Below are positions 8,467 through 16,849 of a DNA stretch of 64,000 nucleotides, in pieces. The DNA lies in the NCBI RefSeq assembly GCF_020510425.1, contig NZ_JAHBAH010000001.1, forward strand, positions 868,001 to 932,000, read 5' to 3'. A model generated the notes under the pieces. It saw only the letters and a list, made by a program, of their open reading frames with translations. It was not told the DNA's origin and searched no databases. Each line of letters starts with the position of its first letter. Position 1 is the stretch's first letter. A program made the translations under genes and the position numbers. This DNA comes from Quatrionicoccus australiensis (GTDB lineage: Bacteria; Pseudomonadota; Gammaproteobacteria; Burkholderiales; Rhodocyclaceae).

Positions 8467-9965
8467 GCGAGCTTCCTCACCGTCCGCGACTTCACCTGGT
8501 AATCGCGCCCAACCTGTTTCCAGATTGCGGCTTCCTCGCCGAGTGCGGCAGCCGTCCAGGGATTTTCGGCAAGCCATTCAGCCGGTAGCTCAAGCAGGAA
8601 GCCATTGCCATTGAGCCGAACCGACCACGCCGGCAAAGCCCGGTCGTCACGCGTGCGGTGCAGCAGAACCGCCAGGCGCAGACAGAAAACAAGCAGCCAG
8701 GCACTGTCGACCGCCGGGATGGCACTGAGCTTTTCCAGCTTGCCACGATGGCCAAGCACCAGCATGGCCAGGCGCGCCTGATCCTTCTTCGAGAAACCGG
8801 GCATGTCGGCGTAGGTCAGAATGTAGGCGCCGTGCTTGTGATAGGCATTGTGCGCCACCGAAATGCCGATTTCATGCAGGCGCGTCGCCCAACTCAGGAA
8901 CTGGATGTCGGCCTCTTCCGGCGAGCCTTCCGCCAACTGGGTCAGCGCCGAAAGCGCCGTCGCCGTGACGCGCTCCGCCTGATCGGCCTCGACCTGATAA
9001 CGCCGGCGGAACTGCGCCACCGTCGAATCGCGCATGTCGTGATGATGGAAACGCCCGAGCAGATCGTAGAGCACGCCGAGGCGCAAGGCACCATCGGCAT
9101 AGGTCATGCGCTCGATCTCCAGCTCCTCGAAAATCGCCGACATGATGGCGATGCCACCCGGCAACACCGGCAGACGGTCGCCCTTGACGCCGGGCAGATC
9201 AAGCGCATCGGCCGAGCCCGCCTTGACCAGCAGCAGACAGAGCTTGTCTAGGCCTTCGCGGGTAATGCCGCTCTCGCCGTTCGGGTTCAGACCATTGAGT
9301 TCGAGAATGTCGGCAATTGCGCGCGCCGTACCCGACGAGCCAACCGCCTCCTTCCAGCCCAGACGCTGGTAATCGGCGGCAATCAGCTCGATTTCCTTGG
9401 CCGCCGCCACCTGCGCATCGCGCAGGCGCTTCTTGTCGATCTTGCCATCGGGAAAAAAGCGCAGCGTATAGCTGACGCAGCCCATGTACAGCGACTCCAT
9501 CAGTTGCGGCTCATGCCGCTTGCCGATGATGAACTCGGTCGAACCACCACCGATATCGACAACCAGCCGCTTGTGCGCCACAGAAGGCAGCGAGTGCGAA
9601 GCGCCGATGTAGATCAGGCGGGCTTCTTCACGGCCGGCGATGATTTCGATCGGAAAGCCGAGCGCCTCTTCCGCCAGCGGCAGGAAATCCATCGCATTCT
9701 TGGCAACGCGCAGGGTGTTGGTCGCCACTGCCCGCACCGCGCCCTGATCAAGACCGCGCAGGCGCTCACCGAAGCGGCGCAGACCGTCCAGCGCGCGCAT
9801 CTGCGAACTCAGATCAAGATTTTTCTCGGGGGTCAGTCCGGAAGCCAGGCGCACCGGCTCCTTCATCGAGTCCAGCGTATAGATCTGGTTATCCACGACC
9901 CGCCCGACCTGCAGGCGAAAGCTGTTGGAACCCAGATCGACAGCGGCAACGGTTTCGTAAATCAT
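8463..9965 (-). CDS. ppx: Exopolyphosphatase / pppGpp phosphohydrolase family protein
   Basis: The 500-residue protein has the two Ppx/GppA ASKHA motifs, DLGSNSFRL (residues 10-18) and VVDIGGGSTEF (near 140), followed by an HD-type helical domain (LHEIGISVAHNAYHKHGAYIL) that marks the long Ppx form. It releases phosphate from polyphosphate and may act on pppGpp. No ppk lies alongside. It heads the Mla-like transporter run through a GTGA overlap, so the lipid transporter may be co-expressed with polyphosphate turnover. Sequence alone does not separate Ppx from GppA. Confidence 0.9.
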   Translation of the reverse strand: MIYETVAAVDLGSNSFRLQVGRVVDNQIYTLDSMKEPVRLASGLTPEKNLDLSSQMRALDGLRRFGERLRGLDQGAVRAVATNTLRVAKNAMDFLPLAEEALGFPIEIIAGREEARLIYIGASHSLPSVAHKRLVVDIGGGSTEFIIGKRHEPQLMESLYMGCVSYTLRFFPDGKIDKKRLRDAQVAAAKEIELIAADYQRLGWKEAVGSSGTARAIADILELNGLNPNGESGITREGLDKLCLLLVKAGSADALDLPGVKGDRLPVLPGGIAIMSAIFEELEIERMTYADGALRLGVLYDLLGRFHHHDMRDSTVAQFRRRYQVEADQAERVTATALSALTQLAEGSPEEADIQFLSWATRLHEIGISVAHNAYHKHGAYILTYADMPGFSKKDQARLAMLVLGHRGKLEKLSAIPAVDSAWLLVFCLRLAVLLHRTRDDRALPAWSVRLNGNGFLLELPAEWLAENPWTAAALGEEAAIWKQVGRDYQVKSRTVRKLA

Positions 9966-10045
9966 CAGCGTGAAACAACCCGAAAGGTAGGATAGACGGC
10001 GATTCTAACACCCACCCCCGCGCCGGATTCTTACAAGACCGGCGT

Positions 10046-10079
10046 AAAAAAACCCGCCGGCTTGCACCGACGGGTTTTT
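10046..10079 (-). terminator. Rho-independent terminator after prpE
   Basis: A run of seven A's, then CCCGCCGG, a short loop, CCGACGGG and TTTTT make a stem with one internal mismatch. On the minus strand the stem ends in a run of seven T's just past the prpE stop. It could also work in the plus direction. It separates prpE from the ppx/Mla run. Confidence 0.85.
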
Positions 10080-10097
10080 GCGCGAAGGCGCAGGCGT

Positions 10098-11990
10098 TTA
10101 GCTGGCCAGGGCGTTCTTGATCTGCTCCAGCGTCGACGGATCGTCGATCGTGGTCAGATCGCCCGGATCGCGGCCTTCGGCGAGTGCCTGCAGCGAGCGG
10201 CGCAGCATCTTGCCGGAACGGGTTTTCGGCAGACCGGTCACGAAGTGCACGCGAGCCGGGCGACCGATGGCACCGAGAATGCCGTCAACCGTAGCGAACA
10301 CTTCCTTCTCCAGCGCCTTGACCAGCTCGGGCGTTGCCACCTTGGAAGCGTCCTTGACGACGGCAAACGCCATCGGCACCTGGCCCTTGAGCTTGTCTTC
10401 GACGCCAACCACAGCCACTTCGGCAATCGCCGGGTGATTCTGGATGGCTTCCTCGATTTCGCGGGTGCCCAGACGGTGGCCGGCAACGTTGATCACGTCA
10501 TCGGTACGGCCAAGGATGGTGAAGTAACCATCGTCGTCCTTGATCGCCCAGTCATACGACGAGTAAACCAGCGGCTCCTTGAACAGCGTGAAGTAGGTCG
10601 ACACAAAACGGTCGTCCTGACCCCAGACGGTGGACAAACAGCCCGGCGGCAGCGGCGGGATGACCGCGGCGATACCCTTTTCGTTGGCATCGCAGACCGA
10701 ACCGTCTTCGCGGAAAATCTGCAGGTTGTAGCCGTAGACCGGGAAGGATGGCGAACCGTACTTGATCGGCGTGTTTTCGACGCCCGGCAAAGCGGCCAGC
10801 ATCGGCCAGCCGGTTTCGGTCTGCCAGTAGTTGTCGATGACCGGCTTTTGCAGCTCGGTCATGAACCATTCGTGGGTCGGCTGATCAAGCGGCTCGCCGG
10901 CCATGAAAACGTGCTTCAGGGACGACAGGTCGTACTTGTGCATGAAGGCCGGGTCCTGCTTCTTCAGCACGCGGGCGGCGGTCGGTGCCGAGAACATCAC
11001 GCTGACCTTGTACTTCTCGACGATCTGCCACCAGATGCCGGCGTCCGGACGCAGCGGCGTGCCTTCGTACATCACGGTGGCCATGCCGGCGATCAGCGGG
11101 CCGTAGATGATGTAGGAGTGACCAACCACCCAGCCGATGTCGGAGGTGGAGAAGAAGGTTTCGCCCTCGCCACCGCAGTAGATGTGCTTCATCGACGAAG
11201 CCAGCGCCACGGCGTAACCGCCGGTGTCGCGCTGCACGCCCTTCGGCTTGCCGGTCGTGCCCGAGGTGTAGAGGATGTAGGACGGCTCGGAGGATTCCAG
11301 CCATTCGCAAGGCACCTGGGCATCCATGAACTTGGCACGCTCAGTGGCGTAGTCGACATCGCGACCGGCAACCTTGTTGAATTCCTTGTCCAGACCACGG
11401 TCGACCATCAGCACCTTGGCCGGCTTGTGTTCAGCCAGTTCGATCGCTTCATCGAGCAGATGCTTGTAGGGCACGGCCTTGCCACCGCGCATGCCGGCAT
11501 CGGCGGAAACGATCAGCACCGGCTTGGCATCGTCGATACGGGTTGCCAGCGAACCGGAAGCGAAGCCACCGAACACCACCGAGTGAATGGCGCCAATACG
11601 GGTTGCAGCAAGAATGGCGAAGGTTGCCTGGGCAATCATCGGCATGTAGATCAGGACGCGGTCGCCCTTCTTGACGCCGAGGCTCTGGTAGATCGCTGCC
11701 ATGCGCTCGATTTCGCGCTGCAGTTCGGCAAAGGAATAAACCTTCTCTTCGTCGGTTTCGGTCGACACGAAAATCAGCGCATTGGCATCCGGACGCTTGG
11801 CAGCGTGGCGGTCAACCGCGTTGTAACAAAGATTTGTCTTGCCGCCGACAAACCACTTGGCAAAGGGCGGGCGCGAAAAATCGCAAACCTGGGTGAATGG
11901 TTCCTTCCAGTCGACAAGCTGGGCCTGCTCGGTCCAGAACTCGTTCGGCTTTTCGATGGAATACTGGTGAAACTCCTTGTACGTCGCCAT
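10098..11990 (-). CDS. prpE: Propionyl-CoA synthetase (acyl-CoA synthetase, ANL family)
   Basis: From ATG 11990 (MATYKEFHQYSIEKP), with GGGAG upstream, the product is 630 residues. It has the AMP-binding motif YTSGTTGKPKG, the ANL motif YWQTETGWP, the hinge GRTDDVINVAGHRLGTREIEEA and the C-terminal KTRSGKMLRR, whose Lys is the acetylation site that controls these enzymes. It activates propionate (or acetate) with ATP and CoA in the cytoplasm. The PrpE assignment over Acs is from overall resemblance, for instance the N-terminal FWTEQAQLVDW. No prpBCD genes are in the window. An adjacent acuI would fit propionate or acrylate metabolism. Confidence 0.85.
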   Translation of the reverse strand: MATYKEFHQYSIEKPNEFWTEQAQLVDWKEPFTQVCDFSRPPFAKWFVGGKTNLCYNAVDRHAAKRPDANALIFVSTETDEEKVYSFAELQREIERMAAIYQSLGVKKGDRVLIYMPMIAQATFAILAATRIGAIHSVVFGGFASGSLATRIDDAKPVLIVSADAGMRGGKAVPYKHLLDEAIELAEHKPAKVLMVDRGLDKEFNKVAGRDVDYATERAKFMDAQVPCEWLESSEPSYILYTSGTTGKPKGVQRDTGGYAVALASSMKHIYCGGEGETFFSTSDIGWVVGHSYIIYGPLIAGMATVMYEGTPLRPDAGIWWQIVEKYKVSVMFSAPTAARVLKKQDPAFMHKYDLSSLKHVFMAGEPLDQPTHEWFMTELQKPVIDNYWQTETGWPMLAALPGVENTPIKYGSPSFPVYGYNLQIFREDGSVCDANEKGIAAVIPPLPPGCLSTVWGQDDRFVSTYFTLFKEPLVYSSYDWAIKDDDGYFTILGRTDDVINVAGHRLGTREIEEAIQNHPAIAEVAVVGVEDKLKGQVPMAFAVVKDASKVATPELVKALEKEVFATVDGILGAIGRPARVHFVTGLPKTRSGKMLRRSLQALAEGRDPGDLTTIDDPSTLEQIKNALAS

Positions 11991-12043
11991 AAAACTCCCT
12001 CTAGCTAGGTTTTCCTGCACTACAAAATAATCGGGCGGACTAT

Positions 12044-13156
12044 TTATTTTTGCCCTGTCCGCTCGTTCAAACGGCGTTCGATCTCTGCCAGCGGCAGAGC
12101 CAAACCCAATTCCTTGTCCAGCAACTGCAGCAAGGGGCCAAGCTGCTTCGCCAGGGCCACCAGATGCGGCTTGACAGCATCGGCCCGGTTGCTGGCCAGC
12201 AACTCCAGCGCGTGGTGAATCGATATCGTCCGCGTTGCCGGGGCGACGCCACCGGAAACAATGCGGTTACCGCCGCCTTGCATCGCCTCCTGCATGCGAT
12301 GCCCGGCCAGATCAAGCAAGGCACCCGCCGAAGTGACATGATCGGCCGGCACACCGGCCAGACCGATACTGACCGTGACCGAGAGCGGCTGCCCCTGCAC
12401 GGAAAGGCGCGATACCTCAACCGCCTGCCGTACCCGCTCGGCAAAGGTCGCGCAATACGCCAGCGCGGTACCCGGCGAAACGATGGCGTACTGACCGGCA
12501 CCGAAATGGCCAAGACTGTCTTCCTGGCGAATCTTGCCGGCCAGCATGCGGGCAAAACGGTGGCCGACCTCGGCCGCCGTGTCATTCCCCAAGCGCTCGC
12601 ACATGCCCTGATAGCCATCGAAACCAAAGACCAGCAAGCTGCTGTCGCCACCGTGCCGCGCCGAATGCGACAGCGCCTGCGCCGTCTGCAGCTCGAGAAA
12701 CTTGCGGGTAAACAGGCCACTCAACGGATCCTGCACCATGCGCTCGCGGCCGGCGTCGAGATCCTCGCGCGCCTCCGACAAGGCCAGCAGATGTTTCAGG
12801 CGCAGCAGGATCTCCGCACTGCCCACGCCCTTGGTCACAAAATCGGAAACTCCGGCATCCGTTGCCCGCTGACGATCCTCTTCGGTTTCCTCGCCGGAAA
12901 CCAGAATGAAGGGCAATTCCTGCAAGCGCCGCAACTTCGACGCGCGGATACGCTCGACCAATTCCAGACCGTTCAGCTTCGGCATGTGCAGATCGGAGAT
13001 CACCGCCTGGATCGAGTGATCCAGCACCAGCGTCTGCCAGGCTGCGTCGCCATCAGCCTCCTCGCGCATCTCGTAGGAGCCCTTCAGGTGCTGCATCAGG
13101 GTCGCACGCACAACGCGCGAATCGTCAACGATCAGGATGTGCGGCAAACCTGCCAT
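12044..13156 (-). CDS. Response regulator with degenerate GGDEF domain
   Basis: From ATG 13156 the product is 370 residues. Residues 1-125 are a receiver (HILIVDDSRVVRATL, phosphoacceptor in VISDLHMPKLNG, Lys in FVTKG). A PleD-like GGDEF domain follows (QDPLSGLFTRKFLE). The active-site loop reads GAGQY instead of GGDEF, and the metal-binding stretch reads FGFD instead of the usual IDLD, so diguanylate cyclase activity is probably lost. A C-terminal helical tail follows (HHALELLASNRADAVKPHL). A c-di-GMP or GTP sensing role, or a protein-binding output, is possible. It begins one base after the acuI stop (TGAGATG), so the two are probably co-translated. Confidence 0.85.
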   Translation of the reverse strand: MAGLPHILIVDDSRVVRATLMQHLKGSYEMREEADGDAAWQTLVLDHSIQAVISDLHMPKLNGLELVERIRASKLRRLQELPFILVSGEETEEDRQRATDAGVSDFVTKGVGSAEILLRLKHLLALSEAREDLDAGRERMVQDPLSGLFTRKFLELQTAQALSHSARHGGDSSLLVFGFDGYQGMCERLGNDTAAEVGHRFARMLAGKIRQEDSLGHFGAGQYAIVSPGTALAYCATFAERVRQAVEVSRLSVQGQPLSVTVSIGLAGVPADHVTSAGALLDLAGHRMQEAMQGGGNRIVSGGVAPATRTISIHHALELLASNRADAVKPHLVALAKQLGPLLQLLDKELGLALPLAEIERRLNERTGQK

Positions 13157-13157
13157 C

Positions 13158-14153
13158 TCAGCTACCGGCCAGTTCGACGACGACGCGACCCTTGGCCTGG
13201 CCGGCCATGAATTCAACGAAAGTGGCCGGCAGCTCTGCGAAGGCAATGCGCCGCGCCATCGAGGCCAGGTGCGGCGGCCGCAGGTCGCTTGCCAGGCGCT
13301 GCCAGACGCCGCTGCGATAAGGCTCGCGGATATAGCCCGAATCGATGCCGAGCAGCGAAACGCCGCGCAGAATGAACGGCGCCACCGTCGTATTGAGCGA
13401 CATGCTGGCGGCCAGACCAATGCTGGCAATCGTGCCGCCCTGCTCCATGGTGCTGGCGATCCAGGCCAGAACATCACCGCCCAGATTGTCGACCGCACCG
13501 GCCCAGCGGCCGCGGTCGAGCGGGCGAATCTTGGTCAGGTCTAGACTCTGGCGCAGCATCACCTCGGCCGCGCCGAGACTACGCAGGTAATCGGCTTCGC
13601 TTTCCTTGCCGGTCAGCGCGACAACGTGATAACCGATCTTGGCCAGCATATCGACCGCCAGACTGCCGACACCGCCGGTTGCTCCGGTGACGATGACCGG
13701 ACCTTTCTCGGGGCGCAGGCCGTTTTCTTCCATGCGCACGATACCGAGCGCCGCAGTAAAGCCGGCCGTACCCAGCGCCATCGCCTCGAACAGCGACAGA
13801 CCGGCCGGCAGCGGCACAACCCAGGCCGCGGGCACGCGGGCAATCTCGGCGTAACCGCCATGATGCGCGACGCCGATATCGAAACTGGTCGCAATGACCG
13901 GGTCACCCGGCTTGAAACGTGCGTCGCTGCTGCTGATCACCGTTCCCGAAAGATCAATGCCGCCGACGCAGGGAAAGCGCCGGATGATCTTGCCGGATCC
14001 CGTCGCCGCCAGCGCATCCTTGAAGTTGACGCTGGAGTAGGCAACCCGGATGGTGACTTCGCCGGCGTCAAGCCGACTCTCGTCCATCCGGACAAAATCG
14101 CTAGTGACTTTGCCGTCGCGTTCTTCAATCAGCAGTGCCTTGAAGGAATCCAT
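13158..14153 (-). CDS. acuI: Acrylyl-CoA reductase / YhdH-type MDR oxidoreductase
   Basis: The 331-residue protein belongs to the zinc-free medium-chain reductase branch of YhdH/AcuI (YSSVNFKDALAATG, FPCVGGIDLSGTV, GTAGFTAALGI, nucleotide motif VTGATGGVGSLAVDML). AcuI reduces toxic acryloyl-CoA to propionyl-CoA with NADPH. A propionyl-CoA synthetase two genes downstream on the same strand fits this, though no DMSP lyase or other acu gene is near. It could instead be a general quinone or enone reductase. Confidence 0.85.
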   Translation of the reverse strand: MDSFKALLIEERDGKVTSDFVRMDESRLDAGEVTIRVAYSSVNFKDALAATGSGKIIRRFPCVGGIDLSGTVISSSDARFKPGDPVIATSFDIGVAHHGGYAEIARVPAAWVVPLPAGLSLFEAMALGTAGFTAALGIVRMEENGLRPEKGPVIVTGATGGVGSLAVDMLAKIGYHVVALTGKESEADYLRSLGAAEVMLRQSLDLTKIRPLDRGRWAGAVDNLGGDVLAWIASTMEQGGTIASIGLAASMSLNTTVAPFILRGVSLLGIDSGYIREPYRSGVWQRLASDLRPPHLASMARRIAFAELPATFVEFMAGQAKGRVVVELAGS

Positions 14154-14273
14154 GGTGCTCCTCGGTTTTCGGGAAATAAATTGTATTCATAATTACGGAT
14201 TATGAACATAGTTGCAGCCGTCGTTTTTACCGCATCTTTACAGCAGACTGTTTTTCAAATACATTTCGCCGCT

Positions 14274-14777
14274 ATGCAAAAAGTTTTAGCTACCCTTTTC
14301 CTTGCTTCCGCACTGTTCACCGGCGGAATCACCTCGGCCTGCGCGGCCGAGCAGATTCGCAAGGAAGAGCAGCAGTCCTTCTTCGAACGTTACACCAACG
14401 TCGCTCAGGATGTCATCCTGCAGGGACTCAAACTGGTTGGCGTACGCTACCGCTGGGGTGGCAACGACGAGGATAGCGGCCTGGATTGCAGCGGCTTTGT
14501 CCGCCTTGTATTCAAGGACAGCGTTGGCGCTTCCCTGCCGCGTACCGCCAAGGAGATGAGCGAAGTCGGTCAGCGCATCGACTCCAGCCAGCTCAAGCCG
14601 GGCGATCTGGTGTTCTTCAACACCATGCGCCGCACTTTCTCGCATGTCGGCATTTACCTCGGCGACAACCATTTCCTGCACGCACCGCGCACCGGCGCCG
14701 AAGTCCGCGTCGAGAACATGGAAAACAGCTACTGGATGCAGCGCTACAACGGTGCGCGTCGCATCATCGACAACTGA
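14274..14777 (+). CDS. NlpC/P60 peptidoglycan endopeptidase
   Basis: From ATG 14274 the protein is 167 residues with signal peptide MQKVLATLFLASALFTGG, probably cut after SACAA. The NlpC/P60 domain fills the rest, with catalytic Cys72 (LDCSGFV), His124 (FSHVGIYL) and His136 (FLHAP), all present. It should cut gamma-D-Glu to diamino-acid stem peptide bonds in the periplasm. The longer reading from 14202 adds a stretch before the signal peptide and is not used. It is followed by a terminator, so it is probably a single-gene unit. Confidence 0.92.
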   Translation: MQKVLATLFLASALFTGGITSACAAEQIRKEEQQSFFERYTNVAQDVILQGLKLVGVRYRWGGNDEDSGLDCSGFVRLVFKDSVGASLPRTAKEMSEVGQRIDSSQLKPGDLVFFNTMRRTFSHVGIYLGDNHFLHAPRTGAEVRVENMENSYWMQRYNGARRIIDN

Positions 14778-14803
14778 GTCGTAGCGACAACCAAGAAAAC
14801 ATG

Positions 14804-14824
14804 AGCGGCCAAGCCGCTTTTTTT
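14804..14824 (+). terminator. Rho-independent terminator after the NlpC/P60 gene
   Basis: AGCGGC, loop CAA, GCCGCT, then a run of seven T's. It is a classic short terminator 26 bp past the stop. Confidence 0.85.
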
Positions 14825-14905
14825 ACGCCTGCTTGCAAGAACCATTCTCATTCGCATAGACTGCGAGTCTTACCGGATCGTTTTGCCATCACAGGAGATT
14901 GCCGC

Positions 14906-15910
14906 ATGAAGTTGCCCCTATCCTTCGCCGCCCTGGCCTTGCTTGCCAGCACCACCCAGGCCGCCGAACTGAACCTGTACTCGGCCCGCCATTACCAGAC
15001 CGACGAAGCGCTCTACAGCAACTTCACCAAGCAGACCGGCATCAAGATCAACCGCATCGAAGGCAAGGAAGACGAGTTGCTGGAACGCATCCGCAACGAA
15101 GGCAGCAACAGCCCGGCCGACATCTTCCTCACCGTCGATGCCGCCCGCCTGGCCAAGGCGCACGAACTCGGCCTGTTTGCGCCGGTCAGCTCGAAAATAC
15201 TGGAGTCGCGCATTCCGGCCCACCTGCGTACCGAAGACTGGTTCTCCTTCTCGACCCGGGCGCGCGTCATCGTGTACAACAAGGCCACGGTCAAGGCTGA
15301 AGATATCCAGAATTACGACGACCTTGCCGATCCGAAGCTGAAGGGCAAGTTCTGCTCGCGCTCCGGCTCCCACCCCTACAACCTGTCGCTGATGGCTTCG
15401 GTGATTGCCAACCAGGGCGAAGCCAAGGCCGAGGAATGGGCCAAAGGCATGGTGGCAAACTTTGCCCGCGCCCCCAAGGGCGGCGATACCGACCAGATCA
15501 AGGCGGTTTCGGCCGGCGAATGCGGCGTGGCCGTCTCCAACACCTACTACGTCGCCCGCCTGTTGCGCTCAACCAAGCCGGAAGACGTCAAGACCATGGA
15601 AAAGATCGGCATCGTCTGGCCGAACCAGAAAACCAGCGGCACCCACATCAACGTTTCCGGTGGCGGCATGCTGAAGACCGCCCCCAACAAGGCGGCAGCC
15701 GTACGCTTTCTCGAATATCTGGCCTCCGATGAGGCGCAGGCCTATTTCGCCGATGGCAATAACGAGTGGCCAGCGGTCAACAACGTAAAAATCGCCAATT
15801 CCGCCCTCGACTCGCTCGGCAAGTTCAAGGCTGACAAGTTGCCGATCAAGAATCTGGCGATGTACCAGGCCAAGGCACAGATCATCTACGATCGGGCCGG
15901 CTTCCGCTGA
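14906..15910 (+). CDS. fbpA: Fe(3+) ABC transporter periplasmic binding protein
   Basis: The 334-residue protein has a signal peptide (MKLPLSFAALALLASTTQAA) and the FbpA/FutA fold (ELNLYSARHYQTDEALYSNFTKQTG, ADIFLTVDAARL). The double-Tyr iron site is visible in VSNTYYVARLL, with further Tyr late in the chain. AGGAG lies eight bases before the ATG; longer in-frame readings are rejected. It binds ferric iron in the periplasm and hands it to FbpB/FbpC, encoded downstream but split from it by the ankyrin gene and by a strand switch. Confidence 0.92.
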   Translation: MKLPLSFAALALLASTTQAAELNLYSARHYQTDEALYSNFTKQTGIKINRIEGKEDELLERIRNEGSNSPADIFLTVDAARLAKAHELGLFAPVSSKILESRIPAHLRTEDWFSFSTRARVIVYNKATVKAEDIQNYDDLADPKLKGKFCSRSGSHPYNLSLMASVIANQGEAKAEEWAKGMVANFARAPKGGDTDQIKAVSAGECGVAVSNTYYVARLLRSTKPEDVKTMEKIGIVWPNQKTSGTHINVSGGGMLKTAPNKAAAVRFLEYLASDEAQAYFADGNNEWPAVNNVKIANSALDSLGKFKADKLPIKNLAMYQAKAQIIYDRAGFR

Positions 15911-15982
15911 GCGCGCCCACAACTCGCCAAAGACAGCGCAATCGCATAGACTTTCCCCTCTGAGCAACAACGGTAACGGGAA

Positions 15983-16849
15983 ATGTCAGGCAAAACTTTG
16001 ACTACGAGTGAACTGGTTGCCGCCATCCGCAGCGGCAGCCTGAGTGCCGTCATCAATGCACTGGATGCCGGCGCCAATATCGAGGAAAGCGACATTCACG
16101 GCCACTCCGGGCTGCCCTTGCGCACCGCCTGCTTTGCCGGCAAGCCGGAAATTGTCGCCGAACTGATCCGACGCGGCGCCGATATCAATGCCCGCGGCGG
16201 CGACGGTCCCAGCCAGCCCCTGCGACTGGCCGTGCGCACCCGGCAGCGGGCGATCATCACATTGCTGCTCGAGCACGGTGCACGCATCCCGGACGGCCTG
16301 GAGATCAGCCACGAATTTCTTGCCAGCGGCAAAACACAGGAATTGCCAGCACTGGAAATGCCGGTTGCGGAAAAACCGGCAGTGCAGGCCGCCAAGCCGC
16401 CCGCCCCGCCCAAACCCGATTTGCCGCCGCTCGAAATGACGCCGATGGAGAAGCCGGAACCGCCAGCCATCGCGGAAGCAGCACCCACGACCTACGAGTT
16501 GCCGCCCCTCGAGCTGACCAGTTCCGCGACTTCATCCCCGGCCAGCATCTCCGCACCGGCAGAGCCCGAACTGGCCGCCCCCGATCTGCAACTGGAAAAT
16601 CCGGAACTGCCGCCGCTGGAGATGAGCCCCCCGGCAAGAACCCCGGCACCGATCGACCCGGCCGACTTCGACATCATCGAAAACATCGACATCGGACGCA
16701 GCTATGGTACCGACACCAATCTGCTGACCATGGATATGCTGCGTTACAACGAAGAGCAGGAACAGGCTGCCGCGGCAGCTGCGGCCCCTGCCGCCCAACC
16801 GGAAGCCGGCAAGAGCAGCTTCTGGAAAAGCGGCCGCAATATCAGGTAG
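15983..16849 (+). CDS. Ankyrin-repeat protein with LPPLEM-repeat linker
   Basis: The 288-residue protein has no signal peptide or membrane helix, so it is probably cytoplasmic. Residues about 10-100 hold three ankyrin repeats (SAVINALDAGANIEESDIHGHSG, PEIVAELIRRGADINARG, AIITLLLEHGARI). A Pro/Ala/Glu-rich linker follows, carrying four near copies of LPPLEM near residues 121, 147, 173 and 209, then a C-terminal part (DFDIIENIDIGRSYGTDTNLLTMDMLRYNEEQ). The function is unknown. It lies between fbpA and the convergent fbpB, whose stop it overlaps by 8 bp, so a link to iron uptake is possible but unsupported. Confidence 0.8.
   Translation: MSGKTLTTSELVAAIRSGSLSAVINALDAGANIEESDIHGHSGLPLRTACFAGKPEIVAELIRRGADINARGGDGPSQPLRLAVRTRQRAIITLLLEHGARIPDGLEISHEFLASGKTQELPALEMPVAEKPAVQAAKPPAPPKPDLPPLEMTPMEKPEPPAIAEAAPTTYELPPLELTSSATSSPASISAPAEPELAAPDLQLENPELPPLEMSPPARTPAPIDPADFDIIENIDIGRSYGTDTNLLTMDMLRYNEEQEQAAAAAAAPAAQPEAGKSSFWKSGRNIR

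Noticed and set aside
10062..12008. Long open frame (648 codons) on the plus strand opposite prpE
   Set aside because: Its product is His/Arg/Gly-rich with no family motif, and the minus strand encodes a complete synthetase. It is a high-GC antisense shadow.
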